64,000 bases of DNA from assembly GCF_018143015.1 (NCBI RefSeq), contig NC_054740.1, forward strand, positions 56,064,083-56,128,082, given 5' to 3'. Made by a program: the position numbers and the translations under genes. The stretch comes from Lytechinus variegatus (lineage: Eukaryota; Echinodermata; Echinoidea; Temnopleuroida; Toxopneustidae). Every line of letters starts with the position of its first letter. The stretch's first letter is position 1. The notes beneath the pieces are model-generated. The model was not told the DNA's origin. It did not search any database and was given only the letters and a program-made list of their open reading frames with translations. Positions 45,089 through 55,133 of the stretch are shown here, piece after piece.

Positions 45089-46191
45089 TTCATAATGATG
45101 ATGATAATATACTATGCTCATCGACCGTAAATGACATTCGACCTTGATCGTGTGACCGAAGACTTGTACAGGACAATCAATGATACTTGATTATGTCCAA
45201 ATTTCATGAACTAGATCCATAAACTATCAAAGTTATGAAGGCGATTCAACACCCCAACACGGCCTAGGATCACTGACCTTTGACCTTGGTCATGTGACCT
45301 GAATTATCGCAGGACATTCACTGACGCTTGATTACTCTTCTGTCCAAGTTTCGTTAACTAATATACTTTCAGAGTTCTTACATTAAAAAAAAATTAACCT
45401 TGGTTAAGATTTCGTTTTTATTCCCCAACATAATCTAAGTTTATTGACCCTAAATCACCGTTGACCTTGGTCATGTGACCTGAAAATCACAAGGATGTTC
45501 AGTGATACTTGATTACCCTTATGTCATGTCCAAGTTTCATGAACAAGATCCATCAACTTTCAAAGTTATGATGGAAAGCAAGTAATACCCATCACAACAT
45601 GGCCAAATTCAATTGACCCTAAATGAAATTTCATCTTGGTCATGTCACCTGAAACTCAGGCGGGATGTTATACTTGATTTCCCTTATATCAAAGTTTCGT
45701 TAACTAGATTCATATATTTTCAGAGTTACGATATTAAAAAAAAAACTTAACCTTGGTCAAGATTTCGTTTATATTCCCAACATAATCTAATTCTATTAAC
45801 CCTAAATGACCTTTGACCTTGGTCATGTGACCTCAAATGCTAGGAGAATGTTCAGTAATACTTGATAATATATGTTTAAGTTTCATAAAGTAAGCCCATA
45901 TATTTTTAAGATATGATGACATTTCAAAAACCTAACCTTTGGTTAAGATTTAATGTTGACGACTCCACCGCCGTCGGAAAAGCCCGGGGCCACTTGCATT
46001 GACGAGTGGATAAGATGCACGACCAAAAAAACACGTAAAACTGGTGTCTTTTTCAAGATAGGGCACGTTACGAACGTAACGTAATAAAGGTGTCAAAACA
46101 CTTCAATAATGAAAAAAGGTATATGTTTCGCTAGGGATCGGGCGGAAAAGCGGCACCTCCAGTCTCGTACTGCTGTGCAGGCGAGACAAAA
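45089..46191 (+). mobile_element. DNA element with internal 140-185 bp tandem array
   Basis: Five diverged units are marked by GACCTTGGTCATGTGACC or variants near 45139, 45282, 45463, 45632 and 45815. Each is followed by GTTCAGTGATACTTGATTA, TCCAAGTTTCATGAAC and TTAACCTTGGTTAAGATTT. The right terminus reads GACTCCACCGCCGTCGGAAA and then, after the family G insertion, GCTGTGCAGGCGAGACAAAA. The same terminus, inverted, starts the fragment at 51426. The class is unknown. Perfect DR1 nuclear-receptor-like sites TGACCTTTGACCT occur at 45274 and 45807. Confidence 0.65.
45984..46142 (+). mobile_element. hAT-like MITE, family G, internally deleted copy 4
   Basis: It begins CCGGGGCCACTTGCATTGAC and runs through the CACGTTACGAACGTAACG palindrome to TTTCGCTAGG, then only a CGGG tip remains. 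The flanks repeat GGAAAAGC (CGGAAAAGC counting one more base) on both sides, so the insertion was bona fide and later lost its right two thirds. Confidence 0.7.
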
Positions 46192-46560
46192 TACTACTGT
46201 AAGGTTCATATAGCAAACAACGATGGATAAAATAGGCCCTATTCAGAAGCGTGTCGTAGTCTAGCTAACGCCTCGTCATATGCCAACACTCAAAGTTATA
46301 GGCCTGGTTATACAGAATGTTTGCATTTTATGCAAATTTAACCAATCAAAGCAATTTCGTACATATACTATTAGCTTGACAAAATTTGATTATGCACAAT
46401 AAACGATTTCATTTTCATCACTTGTGTTCATAAGAAGTGAAAATTACTATTCACATATATTTCTATCACTAATAATAAGATGTCTGATAAAACTCAGACA
46501 GCCTACAAAGCGACGAAGACAAGCTCGCCGATAGGGGACTATTAACGGCCAACAATGTGC
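46192..46560. other. No gene seen
   Basis: AT-rich sequence with no supported feature. Confidence 0.5.
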
Positions 46561-46655
46561 AATGAATAGAAAAAGTGTTATCAAACAATGCTGAAAATTT
46601 CATAAAATTCGGATGTAACATAAGAAAGTTATGATCGTTTAAAGTTCGCTTAAAT
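46561..46655 (+). mobile_element. Family A palindromic MITE fragment
   Basis: AATGCTGAAAATTTCATAA, ATTCGGATGTAACATAAG and AAAGTTATGATCGTTTAAAG match the left inner arm of the TTAAAGGTCAAG family. Both ends are missing. Confidence 0.6.
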
Positions 46656-46791
46656 GAATATCTGATTTCGTGTGTTCATCGACCGTATAATATTCTCATT
46701 GTGCATTAAATAAAATATTATTTTGACCAACAGGTATGCTTCTTATAAAACTTCACAAATGGCATATAGAGCTACAGGTTGATCTTAAGGC

Positions 46792-47420
46792 GATGAAGAT
46801 GATGATGACGACGGTGACAATGATAATGAAAATGATGATTTGGTGGTGGTGATGATGATGATGGTGAAATTATGATGCTAATGATGGTAGCGATGGCGAT
46901 GTTAATGATGGTAGTGATTGTGTTGTTGATGATGATCATCATCATCGTCGCGACGGTAATAAAGAATATATGAATATTGATTATTTGCGTGTGGTAGAGG
47001 TAGCGTTGATGATGATGGTGGTGATAATGATGATGATGACGATGATAAAGTTGATGGTGATGATGATTATGATGATGATGATGACGACGATGATGATAAT
47101 GATGATGACAATTTTTGTTATGTCGTTTATAATTAGGCTGATGATACTAATCTTGGTAGTGATGAATATGATGTCCGTGGTGATGGTGGTAGTGATGGTG
47201 ATGTTGATTATGATGGCAATGATGATAATAAATTTGATAGCACAGCCGTGGACTGTGGTGATGATGAAGTTGTTAGTGATGGAGATGATGATGATGGAGG
47301 CGATGTTGTTTAAAGTTGTCGTGATGATAATGATGGTGAGGTTGGAGATGGTGGATATAATGATTATTATTAAAGCAGTAGTGGTGCATGGTGAGGATAT
47401 GATATTGATGATAATCATCA
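46792..47420. repeat. Long degenerate GAT/ATG trinucleotide repeat
   Basis: About 630 bp dominated by GATGAT, GGTGAT and AATGAT words. The Met/Ile/Val-rich frames on both strands (46970-47695 and 46981-47421) are products of the repeat and have no gene-like features. Confidence 0.9.
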
Positions 47421-47485
47421 ATACAATTGAATTTTACACACGTTTATCAATCAGTTATAATTTATACATGGCTCGGACCTTTTAT

Positions 47486-47494
47486 AGTAGTAGC

Positions 47495-47582
<88 letters not shown>

Positions 47583-47729
47583 ACAGTAGTAGTAGTAGCA
47601 GCAGCAGTAGTAGCAGTAGTAGTAGTAGTAGTAGTATAGTAGCAGCAGCAGCAGCAGCAGTAGTAGTATTCGTAGTAGTAGTTGTAGTAGTATAGCAGCA
47701 GCAGCAGTAGTAGTAGTATTCGTAGTAAC

Positions 47730-47760
<31 letters not shown>

Positions 47761-47771
47761 ATTAGTAGAAT

Positions 47772-47836
<65 letters not shown>

Positions 47837-47935
47837 TTCGTAGTAGTAGTAGTAGTAGTAGTAGTACCAGTAGTAGTAGTAGTGTTTTGTTTGTTATTAT
47901 TATTATCATTATTATCATTATTAGTGACATTTTCA
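47486..47935. repeat. Long AGT microsatellite with AGC and ATT blocks
   Basis: Nearly uninterrupted AGT for about 100 bp, then alternating AGT/AGC/TATTCGTAG blocks, closing with an ATT run. Translations are poly-Ser, poly-Val or poly-Tyr/Leu and should not be annotated as protein. Confidence 0.95.
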
Positions 47936-48513
47936 AAGAACCCTTCTATTCAAAACAAAAATTAATATAAATTATATATAGAGAGTAACTGATGTAATTT
48001 TTACCGCTCGCAAACCTTTTTATTCTTAGAAGCTTAACAGAGTCAAAACAAAAAAATGAAAGCCACATGATAGATCATCAATGATTTGGTGGGCAAGAAA
48101 CCCAAACATTGCCCAAAGAAAATGTGACAGTTCATGATGTTGCGATAAATTCTGATGATGGAGCTGATATGTTTTGATTCCCTTTTTTGTTAACATAAGA
48201 GATCCTCCGTGGCAAACAATCTTTACAGACAAAATAAAATATTTGCCGAATTTTTGGACAATTAGTATATTATTTTGTTTGCTATTTAATGGAAATGCGA
48301 ACGATATGACTGCAGAAGAAAACAAGAAATCAAATCAAATCAAACATTATGAACGATTGATTACATGACCTAAAATGTAAAATTAATCATAAAAATCAAA
48401 CGTACGATTAATCACTATTCTTTGTGCTACGGGATCCTGGATTTATTTCAAACCCTTGGAATTTAGAGTGTAATCATATTTGATTTCTACTTTTTTTTAA
48501 TGTATATGATGTA
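47936..48513. other. No gene seen
   Basis: AT-rich. A 99-residue - strand frame at 48026-48325 has no domain. AAATCAAATCAAATCAAAC near 48329 is a short tandem tract. Confidence 0.45.
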
Positions 48514-48689
48514 CAGTGGTGCTAAATTAGGAGCTAACCCCACCAGAAAATACACTAGTTCATGCCGAATGTTGAACGTATAGACAACAACGTATACGAT
48601 GTCCGGCGAGCCCAGAGAAACAAACTATATGAAATGTTACATTTTCATCACCTGACTTCGTATGGTTCACTAACTTGTTAGCACCACTG
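48514..48689. mobile_element. 176-bp Tc1/mariner-like MITE
   Basis: The ends are CAGTGGTGCTAAATTAGGAG and the inverted CTAACTTGTTAGCACCACTG, with TA on both sides (48512-48513 and 48690-48691). CAGTGGTGCTAA is a common Tc1-like end. Non-coding. It lies downstream of GPCR 2. Confidence 0.8.
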
Positions 48690-48845
48690 TATACATGTAT
48701 GATGAAAATGGAAAAAAAAACAACTTGAACTTTAACTCGTATTATTCTATTTTTATATCACCATGAGTATCATAATTGTAATTGCTGATGTTGTTATCAT
48801 TGCCTTTAGAAATAGATATTGAAGTGGTAAGGGTGCACAATGCAT

Positions 48846-50042
48846 TCAAGGTGCTTCTGGAATACTCTCATTCATCTTCATGTTTGATTGCGAACTTTCT
48901 TTACCCGCAGTATCTTCTTTGATCTCGAAGAGGGAGGAGATCTCGGGTTTGGAGCAGGTAAAGAGACCCTTGAGGGCCTTTCTGAACTCGGTATGACGGG
49001 ACGTGTAGATGATGGGGTTGGCGCAGGAATTGAGGAAGGCAAAGACCGTGAGACTGCGGTGGAGGGGACTTCCTCGGTAGGACGAGGAGATGTAACCGAG
49101 GTTGAAGCAAAGGTAGGCGATCTGATTGGGTGTCCATGTGATGACGTAGACCATGACGACGATGAACATCATCTTGATGACGTTGTTGCGGGCAGTGATG
49201 TGAAAGGTCGGAGAGGTGGCTTGACTCTCACCGGTCATACCCTTGAATACCTTGGACTGGACATGGAGTGACCGGATGATGATGATTTGGGTGACAACCA
49301 TGGTCAGGACGGGAATGGCTAGACGAATCGAGAAGGCGTAGTAAGCGCGGGCCTCCATACCCCTCTTGGTATCAACAATAGAACTACAGTAACCGATTTC
49401 CTCGTCGTGGATGAAGGTGAACAAGGCATAGACGCACTGAGCGAAGGAAAATACCCAGAGGAAAAGCACAGCGAGTGATACTTTAGCTTTGGTAAAGGCC
49501 CTGTTGAAGTAGAGTGGATGAACGACCGCGATGTAACGTTCGATGCAGATTGCCATGAGGATGTAGGTGGATGCGGTTATGCATAACCAAAGAGCGAAGC
49601 CCGGATAGAGCAGCTTGCAGTACATCTTACCTAGGATGGTTGGAGGTACATGCTTGGCCCAAGGAATTGGGAACAGGAACACGGACGTCAGGAAATCAGC
49701 AATGGCCAAAGCTCCAATCAAGGTGTCCGTTGATCGGTTCTTCTCAAGCCGCTGGAATATGATCACGATGACGACCCCGTTGTCGAAGACGCCCAGGATG
49801 GCGCAGACGACTTGGCTAATTGTCCACCATCTCCATGTTATTGGGTACCAAGCCCATCCTGAGTCAGAGGCATCGTCATCTATGATGATCTCGGTCATGT
49901 CTTCATACACGATGGTAGTGGCGTTGTCATATCCATCTTCCAAACCGTCAGCTCTGGTTTGTGTAGTGATGAATCCAGACACCAGGATGATAAACAACCG
50001 CAATATTAAAGAACCTGTACCTGACTTCATCGTCAACTCCAA
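48846..50042 (-). CDS. Orphan class A (rhodopsin-like) GPCR 2, 398 residues
   Basis: A seven-transmembrane receptor, paralogue of 35511-36743. The signal peptide (about 11-30, LILRLFIILVSGF) favours initiation at Met5 (MKSGTG) or Met1. The acidic ectodomain has a sequon at N40. Landmarks: TM1 N88 (in GVFDNGVV, where the usual GN is DN); TM2 D116 in LAIADF; C142; E168-R169-Y170; ECL2 C219; P244 in TM5; TM6 TWTP (302-305, Thr in place of Cys); TM7 NPIIY (342-346). Shared with GPCR 1 are STDTL...ADFLTSVFL, NQIA...NLG...SYR and NSCANPIIYT.RH.EFRKA. An acceptor-like ATTATCTTTAG ends at 50054. Ligand unknown. Confidence 0.95.
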   Translation of the reverse strand: MELTMKSGTGSLILRLFIILVSGFITTQTRADGLEDGYDNATTIVYEDMTEIIIDDDASDSGWAWYPITWRWWTISQVVCAILGVFDNGVVIVIIFQRLEKNRSTDTLIGALAIADFLTSVFLFPIPWAKHVPPTILGKMYCKLLYPGFALWLCITASTYILMAICIERYIAVVHPLYFNRAFTKAKVSLAVLFLWVFSFAQCVYALFTFIHDEEIGYCSSIVDTKRGMEARAYYAFSIRLAIPVLTMVVTQIIIIRSLHVQSKVFKGMTGESQATSPTFHITARNNVIKMMFIVVMVYVITWTPNQIAYLCFNLGYISSSYRGSPLHRSLTVFAFLNSCANPIIYTSRHTEFRKALKGLFTCSKPEISSLFEIKEDTAGKESSQSNMKMNESIPEAP

Positions 50043-51039
50043 GATGTATCGAACTAAAGATAATTAGATTGAAACAATTTATTCATCAAGAGTGACATTA
50101 TATATCTTACATCACAGTTTGTCATGAAAGTCTTAACAAATATTTTGGTCTTCCCCCACTAATAGAGATGTTTACTCATTGGATCCTCCGTAATAGGAAA
50201 TTCAATAAATAGTGAAAAATGAAAAACATTTTCATTAAAAAAGAAACGAATGAAGAAATAAGTATGTATTATAATTTCTAACTTTTGGGTTATGTCTGCG
50301 GAGCGGTTGCTGCATTTTGTCACAAACATGCAATGCGATAGGTATATAATGAGGTTACGTCCCTATTTTCCCTTTTTTAATTAAAAAAAAATGTTTGTCA
50401 TATACTTTCGTTCAAATGTTTAAATGTATCTCTCTCAACAAAATATATATATACAGCAATGATAATCTTTTACATTCAATCAGTTAGTCGATGCTGATTT
50501 TTCCATTATTGGAGTAGAAATGTGTCTTTTTTTATTGCATTTTTTTTCACTTGATAAAATACCGCAAGTAAAGGAGACGATGACGTCATTAGTTCGCATC
50601 ATACATGCTTTACACTGTTTCAGTTAAGTAGGGTAATTTTTAAACTGCCATTACTTCGTTAACTTCATCCGATATGATGAGTATATTTGACAGCAATTTT
50701 ACAATATTTAAGATTATTTCTAATGTTTGGGGATACGACTAGTCCCCTACACTACGTTGCTTTAGATATAACGAGAGTGGGAAGAGAGAGCGAGAAATGG
50801 ATATTTGAAAATTCAACACTAACAGTTCCAGAGACCTTAAAGGCTCCCCTCATCATTTTCTGCCTTAAATTCGTAACACGATAGATCCGCGTCACGTCAT
50901 TCAAGAATATTTTGGAGACGCATGAGTATTGATTTATAGATTGCCATCAAAGCAACTACACACGATCTCATGCAAGTCAATGCAAATTCTCGCAAAAATT
51001 CTCAACTGTATCGTTATTTTGTACTTATACTGATTAAAA
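50043..51039. other. 5' flank of GPCR 2; no other gene seen
   Basis: Presumed upstream intron or promoter DNA of the - strand receptor. AT-rich. TGACGTCA occurs near 50581, next to AAGGAGACGA. No upstream exon could be identified. Confidence 0.45.
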
Positions 51040-51304
51040 TAATAATGTATAACATTTATGAGGCGCCAATTATCTAGTTGCCTATTCAATGGCGCACTAT
51101 CGGCTATTAAAAGCTCCAGATGCTAAATGCGCTTTGTGTATTCAAGAAATTAATCCTACCGGGTACCCATTTACCTCACCTGGGTTGAGTGCAGCAAAGT
51201 GTGGACAGTTTTCTTGCTGAAGGAAAACACGCCATGGCTGGGATTCGAACCCACGTCCCTTTAATTGAAAGACGAGAGCCATAACCACTAGACACGACGC
51301 CCCC
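51040..51304 (-). mobile_element. tRNA-derived SINE, complete-looking copy
   Basis: On the - strand: GGGCGTCGTGTCTAGTGGTT (A box), GTGGGTTCGAATCCCAGCC (B box), CATGGCGTGTTTTCCTTCAG, CAGGTGAGGTAAATGGGTAC, and a tail with CGCCTCATAAATGTTATAC. It is the same family as 57671-57938 with a different head arm, so the heads come from different tRNA sources or have drifted. Confidence 0.75.
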
Positions 51305-51425
51305 TGTCATTTCATTTCATGTTTTTTATGATTGGAAAAGTATTGTCATTAATATCAATTTAGCAGAAAATGAAAGAAAAACAAATCAGTTAAAAAAAAC
51401 AGGATACATAAGAAAACTTTCTAAG

Positions 51426-51680
51426 CTGATTTATGTCTCGCCTGCACAGAAGAGCAAAACTATATAGCCTATATGCGCCACTTTTTCGATGGCGGAGGCG
51501 TCGTCAACATTGAAATCTTAACCAAGATTAAGTTTTTGAAATGTCATCTTAACATCGGAAGTAAATGGACCTCGTTCATGAATCTTTGACATAAGGTTCA
51601 TCAAAATTTAATATCACTGACCATTTTGCACGAGTTTCAGGTCACACTTTGGCAAATTGGGATATTTTATGAATGAACAC
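51426..51680 (-). mobile_element. End fragment of the tandem-array element (45089 family)
   Basis: TTATGTCTCGCCTGCACAG, then CACTTTTTCGATGGCGGAGG, TCGTCAACATTGAAATC, TTAACCAAGATTAAG and TTTTGAAATGTCATC mirror the right end of 45089-46191. It has no family G insertion, so it shows the uninterrupted junction (TTTTTCGATGGCGG). Confidence 0.65.
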
Positions 51681-52060
51681 CTTTTGAAAGTCGGTGTGGT
51701 TTGAAGGCATAAATGAAAGGGTTGATTGTGGATCTGGACGCAAGCAGGAAAATCTATCAGATTTCATTTGAGCTATAATAGAAAAGGAGAACTGGGGTAT
51801 AACGCAATAGAAAGATGGCGGTTAGGCTACAGTGGCAAGGTTTTTGGTGACCGTTTTTTTTTATAGTTTAAATGAGTGATCCCTGTTTCAACTATGACGA
51901 TGCAACAACATTGTGACGCTAGAATACAAGAAACATTGTGCGAAATGTGTTTGGATTCGACGTATACATATACCCTTAGGATTAAAAAAAAAATGAAGTA
52001 CAGTCCAAGTCTGGCTTTACGAAAGAGCTCTATTCTGTGCTATGGAGGCTGAAATACATA
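51681..52060. other. No gene seen
   Basis: Nothing beyond short frames without domains. Confidence 0.5.
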
Positions 52061-52069
52061 GACCTGAAT

Positions 52070-52617
52070 GGTTACACTTCGTAATTCCGAAGGTTCTTAA
52101 TTCCGAAGGTTCGTAATTCCGAAACACGTAAATTGCCTATACCTCGATGTTCGTTAATCCGAAAACGTAAAAGGGTTCGTTAATCCGAACATTTGTGGCG
52201 TTATTACGAAGGTTCGTTATTCCGAAGGTTCGATAATCCGAAAACGAAATAAGGTTCGATGTTCCGAAGGTTCGTTAGTCCGAAAACGACATTAGGTTCG
52301 TTGTTCCGAAGGTTCGTTAATCCGAAAACGAAATAAGGTTCGTTGTTCCGAAGGTTCGTCAGTCCGAAAACGAAATACGGTTCGTTGATCTTTACGTTTT
52401 CGGACTGACGAAACTTCGGAATTACGAACCTCATTTCGTTTTCGGATTAACGAACCGTCGGAATTACGAACCTCACTTTGTTTTCTTACTAACGAACCTC
52501 ATTTCGTTTTCGGACTTACAAACTTTCGGAAATACGAATCTTCGGAATAACGAACCTTCGGAATATCCGAACCTTCGGCTTCGGAATAACGAATCTTCGG
52601 AATAAAGAATGTATGCG
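52070..52617. mobile_element. Giant hairpin element of TTCGTTAATCCGAA words
   Basis: Repeats of GGTTCGTTAATCCGAAAACG (42-bp double unit) run to about 52400, and the inverse-complement words (CGTTTTCGGATTAACGAACC) run back to 52610. GACCTGAAT flanks both sides (52061-52069 and 52618-52626), a plausible 9-bp target duplication. The - strand frame 52204-52434 is a 14-residue translated repeat, not a protein gene. Confidence 0.75.
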
Positions 52618-52626
52618 GACCTGAAT

Positions 52627-52945
52627 ATAGTTGTACTAAGTCTAAGGTATGAATATCTGAATATGTGGCGTTCGGCGGGTTAACACTTTCTAAAATACGG
52701 AACAGTGGAAGGAATTTCCCTTCACTTCATTCAGATAGCGATGCTAGTGAAAATAATAAAGTTCTTAAGTGATCTGGACCAAGTTCTGACAAGACTTTCA
52801 TTGATGATGTGTTTGATCGTTGCTTCTATAGCTACCATTGAAAACTTGCATTTTGATTGGTTGCTGAAGACTGTGAAGACGCAGTAATATAACCATTAAA
52901 AAAAGTTAGGTCTACCATATCTTACGGTCTTTTCGACATTGACTC
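52627..52945. other. No gene seen
   Basis: A 60-residue frame at 52705-52887 lacks any domain. Confidence 0.45.
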
Positions 52946-52953
52946 CTGGAGTG

Positions 52954-53129
52954 CAGACGCGGATCCAGGGGTGGGGGCACAGGTGGACGTAGCCCCCCTC
53001 CCTTGAGAAAAAAAAATGATGACTTTTTGGGGGCTTGTCCATTTTTTGGGGGGGGGGTACGAAATATCCTTAATTTGAGGTAGAAACCTTTTTTTTTCTT
53101 TTGCTTGGCAAATCCTTGATACGCCCCTG
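52954..53129 (+). mobile_element. 176-bp hAT-like MITE
   Basis: The ends are CAGACGCGGATCCAGGGG and the inverted CCTTGATACGCCCCTG, with a perfect 8-bp duplication CTGGAGTG at 52946-52953 and 53130-53137. The interior has GGGGGCTTGTCCATTTTTTG and a T tract followed by GCTTGGCAAAT, wording close to that of the GGCGGCGGAAGC elements, so the two families are probably related. Confidence 0.85.
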
Positions 53130-53137
53130 CTGGAGTG

Positions 53138-55125
53138 CAAGCCCGCCCTGATCATTCAATAAATTATCGGAAACGTGCACGAAACGCAAGTTGTCAGTAC
53201 AAAAATTGTTTGTGAAGCATTAGATCATCTGACACGATGTGCAATATAGCCTACGTCTTAATATCTGTTATATAGGCCATGGACAATGAAAAAAATAACA
53301 GTTAATTGCCCTTTTTCTTGTTGATTTAGTTTACCTTCTAGTTCGCAATTTGTCTGAGTAATTGCCGGTAAACATTAAACACCCCCATACAGGCCAACAC
53401 TACGTCCATTCAGTTCTCGCTGCGTCAAAGAAAAAAGACCTTGACGCAGTGGGAACCTCTACAGCGTACTGAGATACTATAGAGGGAACTATTATTGACG
53501 TCAGACATCCGCTGCGTGGCAGTGGCGTAATATGTGGGGGGGGGGAGGAGAGAACCACATACATTAGAAAGAGCAACCAACCCTGAAAGAAGAACTGGAA
53601 GATAGAATTGGATGGCGTCTGTCTAGGCTTGGCAAATTCCATGTATGGTCTCAATCATCAGGATTTTTAAAAGAATACTTATCTTCGAGAGGTTAATCCG
53701 GAGGTACCACCCAGACCCTTGAAGGAGCATTACCTATGTCCCTAATGCGAGACATCAGTGGTGGAATGACGCAAAACAATAGAGGGCCAGATATGGCGTA
53801 TCGGGCAAAATTTACCCCAAAAATGCAAGCGAACGAGGAACATTTTCCACATTTTATTACAAAAATCAAATTTTGCGATACATATTTTTTTTATAGATTT
53901 GGACATAATATTCATATTTTTCATATATAACAAGCCTATCATATTTCACACTTCTCTCTTTCCTTATCACTATTTTCTTGGTCGTGATCTTTTATTTTTT
54001 ATTATTTTTTGGGGGGCGGGCAAGAGCCCCCAAGCCCTGCCATTTTTAAAACACTTCTAGACATGTCCGTTCATATACGGTTATGACTTCACCTTCGTAA
54101 AGCTTTACGAAGAAAAACTTTCTGGTTAAGTGTTTCACACAATCACACAATGTAGATACCATAAACATGTTTTCCTGCACGCTTGAAGTGATTAGATCTT
54201 AAGCTTTGGGCTGATTTTTTGGTATATTTCGTTTCACGTATTTTTTTCATTAGTGTTACACCTTTTTCCTGACATAGCAATTTATACCATATAAGAGCCA
54301 AACAGAGAAATCACAAAAACCTAGTGAAAAGTTGTATGTCTCCATCCAATTGAGCACAGAATGATTTTTAGTTTCAATTTCCTCTGTAAATTGAAAACAA
54401 AATCGAATACATAATCCGGAAAGAAAAAAAAGGTCTTTAACAATATCGATAAAGCCCATCGTCGAAACCCGTTAGTTTGAGTTTTTCTTAAGCAAAGTAC
54501 TTAGCTGTCAAGCGGTGAATATACAAAACTTACATTGTTGTACTATATAGCTTATATATAGCATATCTCAGAAGGGTTTATATTGGTAAATTAGATCTAG
54601 ATCTATGTAAGTCTCTGGCTTTGATTAATTCCCTGTTTGGTCTCATCTCAAATGGTCTAGTCCATAGTCGGATGGGACAAGGGCAGATTGAGAGACAGGA
54701 CCATCTTTCATCGCTAGGTTGAATACTAGTGCAGACGGGTTGAATACTAGTGCAAAAAACCGTCGCCGTATAATTCGATCGCCCGCGCACACAGTCGACT
54801 GGTTGAAGAAAAAAATAACGGAAAAAGAATAACCAGCATTTGCTCTTAGAAATAAGATGGGTCTGAAATTCAGGTAAATTCTATGTTTCTATATATTTGA
54901 GGAAACTCTCCAAACGGGTTGAATACTAGTGCCCTTACGGTACATACTCAAAACATGCAAAATGTTGGGCAACGAACTTTCCACTGTGTTTGGTAATGTA
55001 TGTTGGTAAAAATATCTAATTCTGGACAATTATTTCCAATTGAGCAAATGTACCCAGATATTATTTTTATTACCCCATTTCGGCAGATTTTAACCAATAG
55101 TTGTCTGGACAGTATGTTGCCCAGG
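53138..55125. other. No gene seen; small direct repeats
   Basis: CGGCAGTGGCGTAATATGTGGGG near 53516 looks like an orphan left end of a hAT-like element. GGGTTGAATACTAGTGC is repeated at about 54717, 54738 and 54916. No coding frame is credible. Confidence 0.45.
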
Positions 55126-55133
55126 GTTGGTTA

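Noticed and set aside
45089-45960. CRISPR-like array
   Set aside because: The units are 140-185 bp, diverged and without constant short repeats and unique spacers, and the window is metazoan.
46970-47936. Long open frames (241, 146 and 161 residues) on both strands
   Set aside because: They are translations of GAT and AGT microsatellites, with Met/Ile/Val, poly-Ser or poly-Tyr/Leu composition and no domain.
48888-49271. Frames opposite GPCR 2 (127 and 150 residues, + strand) and opposite GPCR 1 (78-87 residues, - strand)
   Set aside because: Shadows of the receptor coding regions; no domains.
52204-52434. Repeat protein with NEPYFVFGLTNLRN units
   Set aside because: The repeat unit is the translated 42-bp word of a palindromic element; the inverse-complement arm gives the matching frame on the other strand.
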